Positions 31,757 through 44,443 of a stretch of DNA of 64,000 nt are shown piece after piece. Position numbers and translations under genes: made by a program. Below the pieces are notes generated by a model that had not been told where the DNA came from, did no database searches, and was given only the letters and a program-made list of their open reading frames with translations. The stretch is from Euborellia annulipes. Taxonomy: Eukaryota; Arthropoda; Insecta; Dermaptera; Anisolabididae. Position 1 is the stretch's first letter. Each line of letters opens with the position of its first letter. The DNA lies in assembly GCA_023213315.1 (NCBI GenBank), contig JAKCPI010004939.1, forward strand, positions 1 to 64,000, in the 5' to 3' direction.

Positions 31757-32225
31757 TTTGGTGTGACTGGTCGCACAGCACCAGGGGCGCCGGAACGAAT
31801 TTGAATCAGGGGGGGGCAAAAAAAATTTTTTTTTAGAAAATTAAAATAATTTAATATGTTCAAATAGTATAAAACCAAAACAAATCTACTATAAAACTTT
31901 AAAAATTTTAAATAAAATCACAATTTTAATAAAATTAAAATTTTAAAAAATTTGCTAGTGATTTTATCAAAAATTTTTGGAAAAAAATTTGAAAAAGAAT
32001 GAAATTTTTACTCTTTTAATTTTTTTAATTTAGAAGATTTTATTTTTCAAAAGTAAAAATATATCATTTTTAAAAATAAATGAAATAAAAGAAGAAATTT
32101 TGCCCCCCCTCTACCCCCCCCCCCCTGTGGGATGCCAGGGGGGGGCAATGCCTACTGCCCCCCCCCCAGTTCCGGCGCCTATGCACAGCACACAATTTTT
32201 TCTTAATTTCGGTAATTCTGTACTT
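31757..32225 (+). repeat. HPR palindrome end, split by a MITE
   Basis: AATTTGGTGTGACTGGTCGC and CACAGCAC, then the MITE, then CACAGCACACAATTTTTTCT and AATTTCGGTAATTCTG, a decayed palindrome arm and apex. Confidence 0.75.
31782..32183. mobile_element. hAT-like MITE, 402 bp, TSD CACAGCAC, in an HPR
   Basis: Ends CAGGGGCGCCGGAACG and (inverse) CATAGGCGCCGGAAC. Exact duplications at 31774-31781 and 32184-32191. G and C runs sit just inside each end. Confidence 0.9.
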
Positions 32226-33348
32226 GTTTGCCAGAATATAAATACAAATCAAAATTTTTAAGTACTAATTTTATGGCATTAAAAATAAATTTTTTTTTTT
32301 AAATCACGGGGGAGGGGGGAGGGGGATAATTACCCCTTTCCTCCCCCCCCCCTTGAAATATTTTCTTGATAATTCAAAAAAATTTTAAATTTAGGCTATG
32401 TATAGCTCGTAAAAAATTGAAATTGGCTATTTGATCTTTAAAAATAGGCACTAAAAAAGGCCATTTATAGATGAAATAGGCACTAAAACTAGAAATCGGC
32501 CAAAATAGGCATTATAGGCACTAACAAATGCCCTCTTGTTTTATTCAGAATTTTAATGTATGAAACGTATACATATCATATTGGCCCTAAATTTTAAGCC
32601 ATAAATTAAAAAAAGGCAAATAGGGCGAAATCCGGTTTAGCCCTAGTCTTCACCCAAAGCTCCAAAGATCATAAAATACTTTGTGAGAGACTCGCTAAAA
32701 AATCGGAAAAAAAAAACGTCTTCTGAGCTCGCAGTTTCGGAGTAAAATGAAATTTCATTTATTGCTTGAACAGTAAGAAGACGATTAGGGGAAGCAGGCA
32801 TGAAAGGGTAGAAGCCCCTTCTTTTTTTAGCACCTCTCCCTCTTTACATGCACAGTATAAATTGCTCTATCTTTAATTTGTTTTTGTCTTTTTGTTTTTT
32901 GATGACATTTACTCAACATCATAATTGAAATATGCAACAAATCAACCAACCTCCTGTGGCTCAATTGTTCTATTTAAAGTGCTGACCTTCAACCCTTCAC
33001 TTTCTTCTTATCACTGTAGTGCAATCTCCCCCCCCCCTCCTTCCTATTGGGGCAATGTACTTGAGGGGGAAGAGCTAATGATTCTCTATCAACAAAAGCC
33101 ATCTTTTGCTATTTGAATTATTGGAATGAGACACAACGAGATCAAGACTATAATCAAATTAGAAGAGATAAATATTTAATCAATCTATATGTCCAAAATT
33201 AATCTATATTTTCAGACAATAGAATCTTTTCAAAATGATAAATAGAGCCCGGATGTTCATGCACAATCAATCGGATTGTACCTCCCAAACATCCTTAAGG
33301 ATACAATCGGAGACAAAAGTACTAAAATTTAAGAATTCGTGAATAATT
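32226..33348. other. No gene seen; G/C homopolymers
   Basis: AT-rich with G-run and C-run patches (32300-32352, 33028-33040). GAGCCCGGATGTTCATGCAC at 33245 recurs near 47141, marking another dispersed repeat. Confidence 0.3.
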
Positions 33349-33360
33349 ACGTTATATTGC

Positions 33361-33629
33361 GCCCTCGGGGCATGGTGTAGAGGTTAGCGTGCTAACCTCA
33401 TATGCCAAACGTCGCGGGTTCGGACCCCAGAGCAGTCCGATGATTTTATATAAGGCATTTGGATACCAAATGACTTATATAAGAATGCCTGGACCCCAAT
33501 ATATATAATTATAAATAACGGATATCGTTTAAAGTCTTAAATGGCCTAAGTTGCCGAAAAGACTGTGTGAATGCGTGTGTGAATGAGAAAAAAAGTGTAA
33601 ATGTTTTTAAAAAAAAAAAAAAAAAAAAA
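33361..33629 (+). repeat. SINE-A, full-length reference copy, TSD ACGTTATATTGC
   Basis: GCCCTCGGGGCATGGTGTAG contains the A box; CGCGGGTTCGGACCCC is the B box. The tRNA-unrelated body has AGTCCGATGA, the perfect pair around CATTTGGATACCAAATG, TGCCTGGACCCC, GGCCTAAGTTGCCGAAAAG and GTGTGAATGAGAAAA, then poly-A. Exact 12-bp duplications ACGTTATATTGC lie at 33349-33360 and 33630-33641. Pol III promoter boxes are internal, and a LINE partner is presumed. Confidence 0.96.
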
Positions 33630-33641
33630 ACGTTATATTGC

Positions 33642-36529
33642 AAACAATTAGTTAAAAAAATAGTAACAGAATAAAAGAAATGTATAACGCTTATTAGGAA
33701 ATCTAAAATTAAAAAAAAAAAAAAAAAATTTCATTAAAATAAGAACAATAGAATAAAATGAAAAAATTTTAACTAACTTTTGGCAGTGATTGTACCTCGA
33801 TTTAAACTTCTGAACACAAAAATATTTAATTTTAATCTTTATAAATTATGATTATAAAAATTTTTTAATTCACTCAAATAAAAATTAAAACCTTGGAAAA
33901 GCATTTATTTAAGAAAATTATGGGTAAAAAAAATTATTAAATATTAATAATTCGTTGTTGTAAAATAGACTGAAAACGTGACAACACTGTATAATTCATG
34001 ACGTTGGCAGCTTGAGTTATGTATCTCTAATGAATTATGAAATAAATTTTATAAAAATAATTTTAATTAATTATTTGAAATATTTTATCCTTATTCGGTT
34101 AATCTCTTTTTATGTAACCAAATGTACTATTACCTACAACTGTTTGTAAAGTATATCCAACTAAAGCGCTCAGCTGACTCCAGTGTTGCCGCACTTTCTT
34201 ATACACTAATGAATTTATCAAATAATAACCGAGTTTTTCATCTATTTATAATTTTTTTCTTATAAACGATTTAGTGAATTAAAATAAATCGATGCAAAAT
34301 AAGTTCTTCAAAGTCTACTTTATATATTATGAAAGTTTGGATTATCTGGTAGCATTTTTTTTAATACTAAAATTAAATTTAATCTGCTTAGTGAACGAAT
34401 CTCCATTAGACTACATGTTAAATAACATTTTTTTTAAATTACAATAACTTTTTAACGGTTTAGTGAAACGGTTTGAAATTTTCGCAGAGGGTTTAGCATT
34501 AAATGAGGAATATACTGTCAAATTTTCGATTGTCTCGTAGCATTTTTAATATACCTCCCAAACATCCTTAACTCAAAAATTGAATTTTCCGACTTTGGCC
34601 AGAGCAGGCGATATAAAAAGAATATACAATATTATATGATAAAATAAAATTTAAATAAAAATTTATATGGGTGTTTATAATTTGGAATGCATTTAGCACG
34701 TAAACAAAAGAATCAAAGAGAAAGAGAGGATATTCTCATCTTGGTTTTTAACTCACAAAAATGAAAAGTGAGAGAGAAAGAAAAATTTAATCGTTTGGAA
34801 ATAAAGGATTCTTATATAAACACTTTATAAAAATAATGTTTCACTTATATTTGCCAAAAAAAAAAAAAAAAAAAATATCTCTATTACAAAAGATGAAAAA
34901 GAATCCGTGGCCAGTGAATTAATTCCTTTTGCATAAAATAAAATTGTCTGAATTTAAAATAAAAAAATCTGGTGTGTGTGGCACTTCAATTATAATGAGA
35001 GTGAAAGAGAAAGGAGATTTTCTTCTTTTTTTTAAATTTATTTCCCGCTGTTGGCTCCCGCCTTTCGGCTCCACATATTATTTTTTACATGAAAGGAGAT
35101 TGAGTGCAAGCCAACTAGTCAAGGCCAACGAGATCATAAAAGACGACAATCGGGGTGACGTCATCGCCCAAAATAGCCATGCGCCCAGACGGCTGTGTCT
35201 GGCTGGCAATCTACTAAGCAACCTGAAAACATTTGTCTCTCTTGGTTTAAATGTTCAAATTGGGAAATTTCTTTTAAACAAAACTTGTTCAGAATGATGA
35301 ATAAAACAATTTTGTTTATATAAATTATTTAAATAAAATTAATATTTCAAGGGTATATTTTGATTTTTCTATTTCCTTCATCAGAAAAGCAATAGAGATT
35401 ATTATTGTTAAGCAATGCCTAGCTGTACTGACATCTCGGAATGGAGGCAAGAGAATGAGAGAAGTGAAACCTCTAGAAGCCTCAAATTAAAATAATCTCA
35501 CTTTAAAAGTCCCGAAAATAAATTCGAAAAGACCTCGAGTAACTTGTGGTCAAAAAAGCAACAAATTAAATCCACTCAGGCACAGAACAAACAAAAGAAA
35601 GCAATTCGTCACAAAGCCATAAATAAAATGAAAGAGACTAAATTTTATTTTTTTATTACCTAATAAAATTTGAACTTGGCCTAGTTTTAATGAAAAGGTC
35701 ATTCACCTCTTTTATTATAAAAAAAAAAAATAAAGGGATTACTCTACGAATTGATTTAATGAATGTAAATAAATAATTCTAGTTTTAAAATTTTTTATCA
35801 TTATTTATCATCTTTACGAGATGACGCAAATGACGTTTTGATTTGGCATGTGTGTGTATTGCCATTAGCTTGAGCTCAAAACGTCTCGATGCTCGTTTTA
35901 TTATTTCTGTTTGTGTTTCTACTGTGTGTTTTATAAACTCGACTCCGGATGGATAATTCCTCTTTTGTTCTATTTATTCTTTATTCCTGCTTTGATATTT
36001 ATTATAAAAAATAAAAATTTTAAGAATTATTTATTAGTTGCCCAAATCACCGTCAAGATAGAGGATGTCGCTACCGTACGGTAAAAGTTATTTCTTTCAC
36101 ATGTCAGGCTATTGAAGTTTTCAGAATGTCAAAAACAGCCAAACCCTTGGAGCCATCACCACCAATTTTTTTTTTTTTAATTCAAGGGTTTATTAAATTG
36201 CAAGTTTCAACAAAATTGTTCTATAATCTTGGATGTTATTAACGCGAGAAAGCCAGTTTTTGTGTTTGAGTGACAACAGCTGGAGCTATCACCAACAATT
36301 TTTTTTTATATTCAAAAGCTTTATAAAACTTTCAAACGCCTTTTATCTCCACTATGAATATAAATAAAATCAGGCGAAATAATCTAAGCGTTTCTGATAC
36401 CGTAATTATTCGTTAAGAGTAAAAATTTTGTCAGTTAAATTTTAATCTATCACTTATCAATTATAAATAATATAAAAAAAATAACATCGTTTTGGGATTA
36501 TGTTAATTTCAATTTAGTTTATTTTTTTA
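33642..36529. other. Long stretch with no supported gene
   Basis: Very AT-rich to 34950. CCTCCCAAACATCCTTAA at about 34555 repeats 33283-33300, so 33283-34570 may be one old element. A small HPR fragment (AAAAAATCTGGTGTGTGTGG) lies at 34961. A 122-residue plus frame at 34929-35297 starts in that fragment and has no recognised domain. 35400-36450 is unique sequence, with GGAGCCATCACCACCAATTT (36150) echoed at 36285. Confidence 0.35.
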
Positions 36530-37203
36530 CTTTCTCTTACCTATGTATATATGTAATATATATATAGAGAGAAAGTATTGGATTCATGTCAAAAATTCGA
36601 TGTCGAGATTTTGATGGATCTTCACGTTTTGAGGTCCCCTGAATCCAAATAAGTGGTTTTCGCGACATGGTCTGTCTGTGTGTGTGTGTGTCTGTGTGTG
36701 TGTCTGTGTGTGTTCAATTTTAAGCATGAAGGAATTGAGCTAGGAGGTTGAAATTTTATATTTAAGTTAAATACCTCCCGGGACCGGAAAAATAAGCTTT
36801 TAATCAAAATCGGCCAAAGAGTACTAGTACTTTACTGATGTACTTTTTTAGTTTTTTTCGATTTTCTCAAAATTCGCTCTAACGATTTTGATTAAAATTC
36901 AAAAATCAATTATTTTTTAGATGCTCTTTCAAATGTATATTCTCGATTTGCCCTCAAAATTGTTTGAAGCACACTTTACTCTTGTGCTTCATAGGAAAGA
37001 TAGGAGAAAATGGTTGCCATGGTAACAAAATATAAATATTTTCCCATGTTTATAAATTTGACATCTTAAATTTCTAATATATTGGCGGAAACTAAATATA
37101 TTTCGACACGAAAAATCTGGTGTGACAAGCACAGAACACAACTTTCGATTACCGAAGGTAAGAGAAAGTTGTGTGCTGTGCGCCAGTCACACCAGATTTT
37201 TTG
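36530..37203 (-). repeat. HPR repeat, complete
   Basis: Full 674-bp copy: terminal hairpin TTACTTTCTCTTACCTATG..., CATGTCAAAAATTCGATGTC, the TGTGTGTGTCTG microsatellite, body, GTTGCCATGGTAAC, ATTGGCGGAAACTAAATATA, and the palindrome with arms around ATTACCGAAGGTAAGAG, ending CCAGATTTTTTG. Confidence 0.95.
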
Positions 37204-37358
37204 TTTTCTCGTTATTAATTAATTAATGAATGCAAAGTGTTCCGAAAAATAAAAAAATCTGGTGTGACTGGCGCACAGCCTTGAAATAAATAATAAAAAA
37301 AAAATCAAATAATTTCAAACACTCGATGATCTTTCAAAATAATTTTATTAAAAAAATT

Positions 37359-38159
37359 CACTGCGCGTAACTTAATAAACTTTAATATGAAATATCTGAT
37401 ACATTTCTAAGTAAATTTAACACAAATCCATATCATTTTAATAAATAATTACAATTTAAATAAAACGAAAACAAAAATGTCGTAATTCTTTTTATTAAGG
37501 TGCGCGTCTCGAAAAACCGTTAAAACACGATTGACTCGAGGCGGCAAGAGATGGCGTTAGTGTTCCCCATTGGAATACACGTAACTTGTTCCATTTCATT
37601 CTAGACTTTCCAGCTAATTAATTAAAGGCAAAAAATTAATTATTCTTTAACACAATGATTACTAATTTAATTATCTACAACTTATAGAGCTCCTTTTTTT
37701 AAAATATCTTTTATTTAATCCGATTAATCTAAAAAAAATTTTTTTTTTCGAAAATCAAAAAAAGGGCTTCTATTATTTGTAGATATTTTAAATAGCTTTA
37801 ATTTAAAAAGAATTTGAGGTCGATAGCTTCAAAATTGTGGCAGCTGGAAAGTCCCAAAATTTGCACCCCGAGACGCACCTTAACGCTAAATTTTTAAAAT
37901 TTTAAAATAATCTTTCCATTTCAGTTTTTCTCTATTTTATTGGAAATTCTTATAAAAACAAAATTTTTGAATTTATATCTAACAATAGGGCCTACATATC
38001 GAGATTATGTTGATTTGTCCCTTAAATTGAAAATCGACATATTTTTCTTTATTTTATTTAAATTATATTTTAAATGATATGGATTTGTGTTATATTTACT
38101 TAGAAATCATATTAAATTTTTAATAAATTAGAAAAGGTTATTTTTTTTGACACGCAGTG
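37359..38159. mobile_element. Tc1-like MITE (CGC family), split by a TTAA element
   Basis: Ends CACTGCGCG and (inverse) CACTGCGTGTCAAA. It has the family body AAGTAAATTTAACACAAATC, TCCATATCATTTTAATAAAT, TCTTTCCATTTCAG and TATCGAGATTATG. Without the insertion it is about 420 bp, like the other copies. Confidence 0.8.
37499..37879. mobile_element. TIR element at TTAA target, 381 bp
   Basis: Ends GGTGCGCGTCTCG and (inverse) GGTGCGTCTCGG. TTAA flanks both sides (37495-37498, 37880-37883), the signature of piggyBac-type integration. Inner arms include GGACTTTCCAGCT inverted as AGCTGGAAAGTCC. No frame. Confidence 0.83.
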
Positions 38160-38950
38160 TAAAAATTTTACAGTGAGGCAAGAAAATGTTCAAGAAATTT
38201 TTGGGGTTGTTCACGTTTTTTTTTTTTTTTTTGTCAAATGAAACAAAAAGTTGTTTATTAAAGTAAAGTATCCAAAAAGAGATGAATAAATAACTTGCTT
38301 TGGTATGTAATTGACAAATTCTATAAATAAGGAAGGGTGCTCGGCAGACAATGCAGCGGGTGTGTGCGTGTAGGGGGGTGTACTCAAGGGATGATGGATG
38401 AGCACTTGCTTGTTTTTTTTATTCAGCCATTATTGGAACACCCTTTATATAAATAATACTATCGGAGGGAGCGTCAGCTCCACTAAGAATAAAACGTATG
38501 TTGTTGTCTATGACTATTTATGTGTAAACATAAAAAATCCCACCACCAGAGAGGAGAGTATATTGTCAAAACTTTTTTTTTTTTTTATTCAACCGATCAA
38601 CTTTGCACACACAAAAAAAAAAAATCATCTTTACGTTATACCATCAAAATATCATCAAGTTTTATAAAATATCGTAAAATTCAAAAATACAAAATCGCTA
38701 AAAAAAAAAAAATTAACTATAGAGGGAGGGAAAATAACGAAGAATTTACCGATTGGGTTGAAGGGATCGAGGAGAGATAAAGAGATTGAATTTATAATAA
38801 GAAGCAGGCAGAAAATATAAAAGCCTCTTCGTTGTTATACTTTGAATTTTCTCACAATAAACAAATAAAAAGAACAATTACTAGGGTCCGACCGAAACAA
38901 GATTTTCAACCGAAACCGAAACTTTTTCAGGGTCGTATCGTAAACAAATT
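38160..38950. other. No gene seen
   Basis: AT-rich, with a (TTTTT) run and a GTGTGTGCGTGTAGG patch near 38360. GGTCCGACCGAAAC at 38885 is an isolated element end. Confidence 0.3.
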
Positions 38951-39964
38951 CACTGCGCGTAACTTAATAAACATTTAATATGAAATACCTTATACATTTC
39001 TAAGTAAATTTAACACAAATCCATATTATTTTAATAAATAATTACAATTTAAATAAAACAAAGACAAAAATGTCGAAATTATTTTATTAACGCTAAATTT
39101 CTAAAATTTTAAAATAATCTTTCCATTTCAGTTTTTCTCTGTCTATTTTATTGGAAATTCTTACAAAAACAAAATTTTTGAATTTATATCTAACAAAACA
39201 TATCGAGATCAAGGGCGGATACAAGGGGGGGGGGGGGTAAAGGGGGTAATTACCCCCTCCCGAGATTTGAAAAAAATATCTTTTTTCGCAAAAAAATTTA
39301 TTTTTAACGTAAAATTTAAAAAATTAATACTTAAACATTTGATTTGTATTTATATTCTCACGAAAATACCAGGTTTCGCAAAAGAGTGAAATTTTCTGCG
39401 AACGGGACATGAAAAAATTTTTGGTTCCGCGGGTGAAAAAAATTTCCGATCTCTATAGATGGGAAAAATTTTTGGTTACGCAAACGGGACATGAAAAAAT
39501 TTTTGGTTCCGCGGGCGGGAAAAACCCATCCTCTCTAAAAAAAAGGTAAAACATATAGACGGACGGGAATAATTTTTGGTTCCGCAACCGGCACACGAAA
39601 AAATTTTTGGTTCCGCAAAAAACAAATTTTTTCGTAGAAAAATTTTTGAGAACAGCCCCCCCCCCGAAAAAAATTTCTATATACGCCCCTGGTGCTGTGC
39701 GACGAGTCACACCAGATTACCCCCCCCCCCCGAGAAACCCCTCTGGATCCGCCCTTGATCGAGATTAAGTTGATTTAACCCTTAAATTGAAAATCGACAT
39801 ATTTTTCTTTATTTTATTTAAATTGTGTTAAATTGTATTTGTGTTAAATTTACTTAGAAATGTATAAGATATTTCAAATTAAATGTTCCTTAAATTAAAG
39901 TATAATTAAGGTAGATTAGAACAGGACTTCTTAAGAAGACGTTACAATACTTTTCACGCGCAAT
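38951..39964. mobile_element. Tc1-like MITE (CGC family), split by a hAT-like MITE
   Basis: CACTGCGCGTAACTTAATAA at the left, family body to AACATATCGAGAT, then the inserted MITE. It resumes TTAAGTTGATTTAACCC and ends TTTTCACGCGCAATAG. Confidence 0.78.
39210..39757. mobile_element. hAT-like MITE, 548 bp, TSD ATCGAGAT
   Basis: Ends CAAGGGCGGATACAAGG and (inverse) CAAGGGCGGATCCAGAG. Exact duplications ATCGAGAT at 39202-39209 and 39758-39765. Inside are several TTTTTGGTTCCGC units and, near 39691-39718, an HPR palindrome fragment next to a second GCCCCTGG end: a nested, partly deleted insertion. Confidence 0.9.
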
Positions 39965-39977
39965 AGGTATGAAATAA

Positions 39978-40108
39978 AAATAAAAAAATCTGGTGTGACT
40001 GGCGCACAGCACACAACTTTCTCTTACCCTTCGGTAAGAGAAAGTTGGGCACTGTGCTGGTCACACCAGATTTTTTGTGTCGAGATATATTTAGTTTCCG
40101 ATAGCACC
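39978..40108 (+). repeat. HPR repeat, palindromic end
   Basis: AAAAAATCTGGTGTGACTGG, apex CTTACCCTTCGGTAAG, return arm to CCAGATTTTTTGTGTCGAG, TTTAGTTTCCGATAG. The rest of the copy resumes at about 40513. Confidence 0.9.
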
Positions 40109-40512
40109 TTTGTTTCAAACTTGCATTTTAAATGTTGACTGCTTCAAATAAACTATGGTTATTTTTCAAAATTTTAATCTCATATTTGGACATTTTATAC
40201 ACAATATAGAATCGTAAATAAATACAAAATTTCATAAGAATTGGAAAAAAAAAATTTTAAATGCGTAAAAAGTTCCAAAGGGGACCCCCTTTTGAATCGA
40301 AATTAACATACAAATCCCTATAGGAAATTAACATTGTTCCTATGCGAAGATAAGGTGGAAAGGGAATTTAAAAAGAGTAGAGAGAGACGATAATGTTTGC
40401 AAGTGGGAGAGATATATATATATGTTTTCTTTGAAACAAAACAGAAATAAAAAAAAATAAATGGGAATTTAAATAATAATTGATTTTTAATCTAATAAAA
40501 AGAAAAAGATTT
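40109..40512. other. Foreign segment inside an HPR copy
   Basis: About 400 bp of AT-rich DNA, without HPR homology, replaces roughly 70 bp of the HPR. No TIR or duplication could be defined, so it may be an indel or an unrecognised element. Confidence 0.4.
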
Positions 40513-41015
40513 AAATTCCGTTACCATGGCAACCAGTTCTATCTTTCCTATGAAGAACAAGAGTAAAGTGGTCTTCAGAAGATTTCAACGGCAAAATGAG
40601 AATATACATTTTAAAGAGCATCTAAAAAATAATTGATTTTTGAATTTTAAAAAAATCCTTGGAGGGAATTTTGAGAAAATCGAAAAAAACTGAAAAAGTA
40701 CATCAGTAAAGTACTAGTACTTTTTGGCCGATTTTGTTCAAAAGCTTATTTTGAGCGTGTGGGAAGGTACCTAAGTTAAATATAAAATTTCAATCCGGTA
40801 GCTCAATTCCTTCATGCTAAAAATCTGTCCACACATACAGACACACGCACACACATACAGACACACGCACACACAGACCAATTTGCGGGACCCACTTTTT
40901 TGGACTCAGGGGACCTCAAAACATGTATATCCATCAAAATCTCGACATCGAATTTTTGACATGATCGCAATACTTTCTCTCCTATATATTTCATATATAG
41001 GCTAAGAGAAAGTAA
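40513..41015 (+). repeat. HPR repeat, body and tail
   Basis: GTTACCATGGCAACCAGTTC, CAGAAGATTTCAACGGC, the ACACACGCACACACATACAG microsatellite, and the terminal hairpin GCAATACTTTCTCTCC...GGCTAAGAGAAAGTAAAA. Confidence 0.9.
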
Positions 41016-41331
41016 AATAAATAAGGAGAAAAATTAGAATTTAAATAATTTGGGTATAAGAAAACAAAAACATTTTCTTCTTATATACTCGTTCTACTAA
41101 AGAAACAAAAAGGTGAATTAAAATGAAGAAAATTAATGGTTGTTATGAAAAATAAGGCAGGCAGCCAGCAAAGTAATACAAATTATCTTTTAAATTACTT
41201 ACTAAAAATAATATCTGAATATCAGGCAGTGCTGGCCTAATATATTTATCGTTTTAAATTACTAATGTACTTAATTCCTTAAATATAATATCGTGGGCCT
41301 ACGTCATTGATATTTCCCGGGCCTAAATGTG
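41016..41331. other. No gene seen
   Basis: AT-rich unique DNA. Confidence 0.3.
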
Positions 41332-41339
41332 TTCCCAAT

Positions 41340-41615
41340 CAAGGGCGTCCGCAGGATTTTTTGCAGGGGGGCAAGGATTTTTTGCAGGGGGGGGCAAGTC
41401 ACTTCCAGATAAGTTAAAAAAAACGTATTTTGATATTAATAATGTTATACATCTCTTAGTATTTAAAGCTTTCTCACCGCGGCAAGGTGGATGTATACTG
41501 TGAAAGGTTTTTTTGTATTTTTTTTTTTGTTTTATACATTTTTTGTATCATTTTAATTTTCCAGGGGGGGGGGGGGGGGCAAGTGCCTGGTTGCCCCCCC
41601 CTGCGGACGCCCTTG
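41340..41615. mobile_element. hAT-like MITE, 276 bp, TSD TTCCCAAT/TTCCCAGT
   Basis: Ends CAAGGGCGTCCGCAGG and (inverse) CAAGGGCGTCCGCAGG, identical for 16 bp. The duplications at 41332-41339 and 41616-41623 differ at one base. Confidence 0.88.
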
Positions 41616-41775
41616 TTCCCAGTACAGGCGTTAATACTGGCGCGACATGTCGAACCACCCGAAACATCTTTAAAAAAGTATATCAGTAAAATAGTTTGAA
41701 GCACACTTTATTGAGGCAGTAATACATCTCTGTATCCATATAATACATTGAAATTATAATATGTAACAGAATAAA

Positions 41776-41929
41776 ATGATTTTTTTTTCGATTAAGGTCT
41801 TTGTCGTAGGCCATCTCTATTTATTTCAATTGAAAAAAATTTTGTCACCTGAGACGGGATCCGAACCCGCGACCCTTGGTACAAATAACCATCACGCTAA
41901 CCACTACACCAAGCCTCGAGGGCTCAAAA
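41776..41929 (-). repeat. SINE-B, tRNA-derived, internally deleted
   Basis: On the minus strand: CTCGAGGCTTGGTGTAGTGG, GTTAGCGTGATGG, B box CGCGGGTTCGGATCCCG, TCTCAGGTGAC, AAATAAATAGAGATGGCC and an A-rich end. The body matches the SINE at 26448. Confidence 0.75.
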
Positions 41930-42392
41930 TCCTTAATTTGTTTTGTATTGTATTTAACTAAATCCTTTCTCAGTTATTTGTTTAATCCAAAATTCCTAGA
42001 GCATAGTATAAATGGACAAAAATAAGCGATAGATTTGTTGATCGAATTTTCTTTTTAAATCCTACTCCATGTTGGAATGTACAAATATGGCCAGAATACA
42101 TAATCAGAAATAAACTGATTCGAAATCGCTTTCTGAATTATAAATTTTCTACATTTCTAAAGAGATTTAAATCACGAATTATACGATTAAATATTCCGTT
42201 CAATTTTAACACTCAGGAAACTAATTCTATCAAACTGAAAGCCATCTTTTGAGATTTTTTTTTGGCGTCAAGGGATTAATTATTTATACATGTATTTTAG
42301 TTCTATAGGCGTGTGACATTTTATGGTTTTGATACGAAAAATTTTTCTTTTAAATTCATTTCAAGCTTAAAGTGCTTGTTAAAGCATTTTTT
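41930..42392. other. No gene seen
   Basis: AT-rich. Confidence 0.3.
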
Positions 42393-42598
42393 ACTTTCTC
42401 TTACCTCTAATATATAGAGAGAGAAAGTATTGGATTCATGTCAAAAATTCAATGTCGAGATTTTGATGGATATACACGTTTTGATCTCCCCTGAATCCAA
42501 AAAAGTGGTTTTCGCGACATGTCTGTGTGTTTGTGAACAAAAAATCTCAGGAACTAAAAGAGCTACGAGGTTGAAATTTTATATTTAAGTTAGTGAGT
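42393..42598 (-). repeat. HPR repeat, tail only
   Basis: Terminal hairpin and body to TATTTAAGTTAG, where a CGC-family MITE begins. Confidence 0.85.
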
Positions 42599-43055
42599 GT
42601 AATGATACTGAAATTTATTAAAAATTTAATATGAAATATCTTGTGCATTTCTAAGTAAATATAACACAAATCCATATCATTTTAAATACAATTTAAATAA
42701 AATAAAAAAAGATTTTCAATTTAAGGGTTAAATCAACTTAATCTCGATATGTTTTGTTAGATATAAATTCAAAAATTTTGTTTTTATATGAATTTCCAAT
42801 AAAATAGACAGAGAAAAATTTAAATGGAAAGATTATTTTGAAATTTTAGACATTTGGCGTTAATAAATAAAATTTCCACATTTTTGTCTTTGTTTTATTT
42901 AAATTGTAATTATTTATAAAAATGATATGGATTTGTGTTAAATTTACTTAGAAATATTCAAGATATTTCAGATAAAATGTTTAATAAATTACAGAATCAT
43001 TAAGATAGATCTTCTAAAGAAAAAACTAAGTGTTACGTTTTTTTGACGCGCACTG
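42599..43055. mobile_element. Tc1-like MITE (CGC family)
   Basis: It has the family body on both strands, a perfect right end TTTTTTTGACGCGCACTG followed by TATA, and a degraded left end (TGATACTGAAATTTATT). The halves at 42640 and 42900 are partly inverse to each other, as in the other copies. Confidence 0.75.
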
Positions 43056-43776
43056 TATATACAGCATCATTCTTACTACCACTCGTAGTAGAATAGTGAG
43101 AATAGAACCTTTGAATATACAAATCAATTTATTTTTATTTAAATAGATAAACTCTAGAAGAACAGGAAGAAATAAAAGCAAGTTTAGACATAATAAAATG
43201 ACGGAAGAGTAAAAAAAAAAAGTAATTCTCATGAGAAGAATGTCTCTGAATTCTCCAATCGGAACCAGAATAAAAGAAGGACTAGAGGAAGACTAAATGC
43301 AAGAAGTCACAGCCATGAACAGAAGGAAACAAAACACCTGGAATTATGGAACACGAATTGCGTTAAACGCCTATTTAATTTAAAAGGAATCGACTCCAAA
43401 TAAAAACTTTGTAACTAATTATCTTAATGGAAAAGGCATTCACCTTAACCTCTTCCTTTTACTAATATAAGAGAGAAATAATTTCAAAAAGGCTCTAAAA
43501 ATTGATAAATTTTAATTTCTCTTTGACTATTTCACTTCATTAATTATTGATGTTTTTTTTTTATTTTCGAATCGATCGATTATTCACACCAACCGTTTTC
43601 ATAATAACAGTTGACATTTATTATCTTTTATAATTTATATTGAAAATTAATTTCAAATATTTGATTATGATTATCATGATGAACACGATGATACTTGTAA
43701 CTTGGATCAATATGTGTTTCCACTTGTATTTGTCTTGACTGACAGATTTCAAAGATGAAAATTGAATTTTTTAAAA
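43056..43776. other. No gene seen
   Basis: AT-rich unique DNA. Confidence 0.3.
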
Positions 43777-44178
43777 TCAAAAATAACGTAGCACTTTGTT
43801 TCTTCTTACAAAATACCTGTTCTAATCTATCTTAATGATACTGTAATTTATTAAAATGAAATTTCTTAAATATTTTTAAGTAAATTTAACACAAATCCAT
43901 ATCATTTTAATAAATAATTACAATTTAAAATAAAACAAAGACAAAAATGTCGCAATTTTTTTTATTAACGTCAAATTTCTAGAATTTTAAAATAATCTTT
44001 CCATTTCAGTTTTTCTCTGTCTATTTTATTGGAAATTCTTATAAAAAATAAAATTTTTAACAATAGATAGAAAAGAAGCGAGCAGCCAGGTAATAAAACT
44101 CTCCGTTAAGGAAACAGTTTCGGTTTTATTGAAATAACGCCATCCTCAGTTCAGTAGTCGGGAGTATGAACTCAAATA

Positions 44179-44443
44179 CAGTAGCGTATCCAGGTGGGGG
44201 CAAAGGGGGACGCTCGCCCCCACCCCTCCCCAAGCGCATCCAACTTTCCGACTTTTTTCCCGGAATCTTCAGCCAGCTTTTTCCCAAAATCTTCTGCTTT
44301 TTTTTGAAATTTCATAATAAATTCATTTTACATCACAAATTCGGAGAAAAATTACAAAAAAAAAAGCTCGAACGAAAATCGGCGCCGCGGCGCCCCAGTT
44401 AGGCTTCGCCCCCCTCCGCCCTCAAAGGCTAGTTACGCTGCTG
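44179..44443. mobile_element. hAT-like MITE, 265 bp, TSD CTCAAATA/CTCAATTA
   Basis: Ends CAGTAGCGTATCCAGG and (inverse) CAGCAGCGTAACTAGCC. The flanking duplications differ at one base. Confidence 0.8.

Noticed and set aside
33361..33440. A functional tRNA gene from the A- and B-box pair
   Set aside because: No acceptor stem closes and the copy continues into a SINE body with poly-A and TSD.
34929..35297. 122-residue plus frame as a gene
   Set aside because: Begins in an HPR fragment and AT-rich DNA; no domain or splice support.
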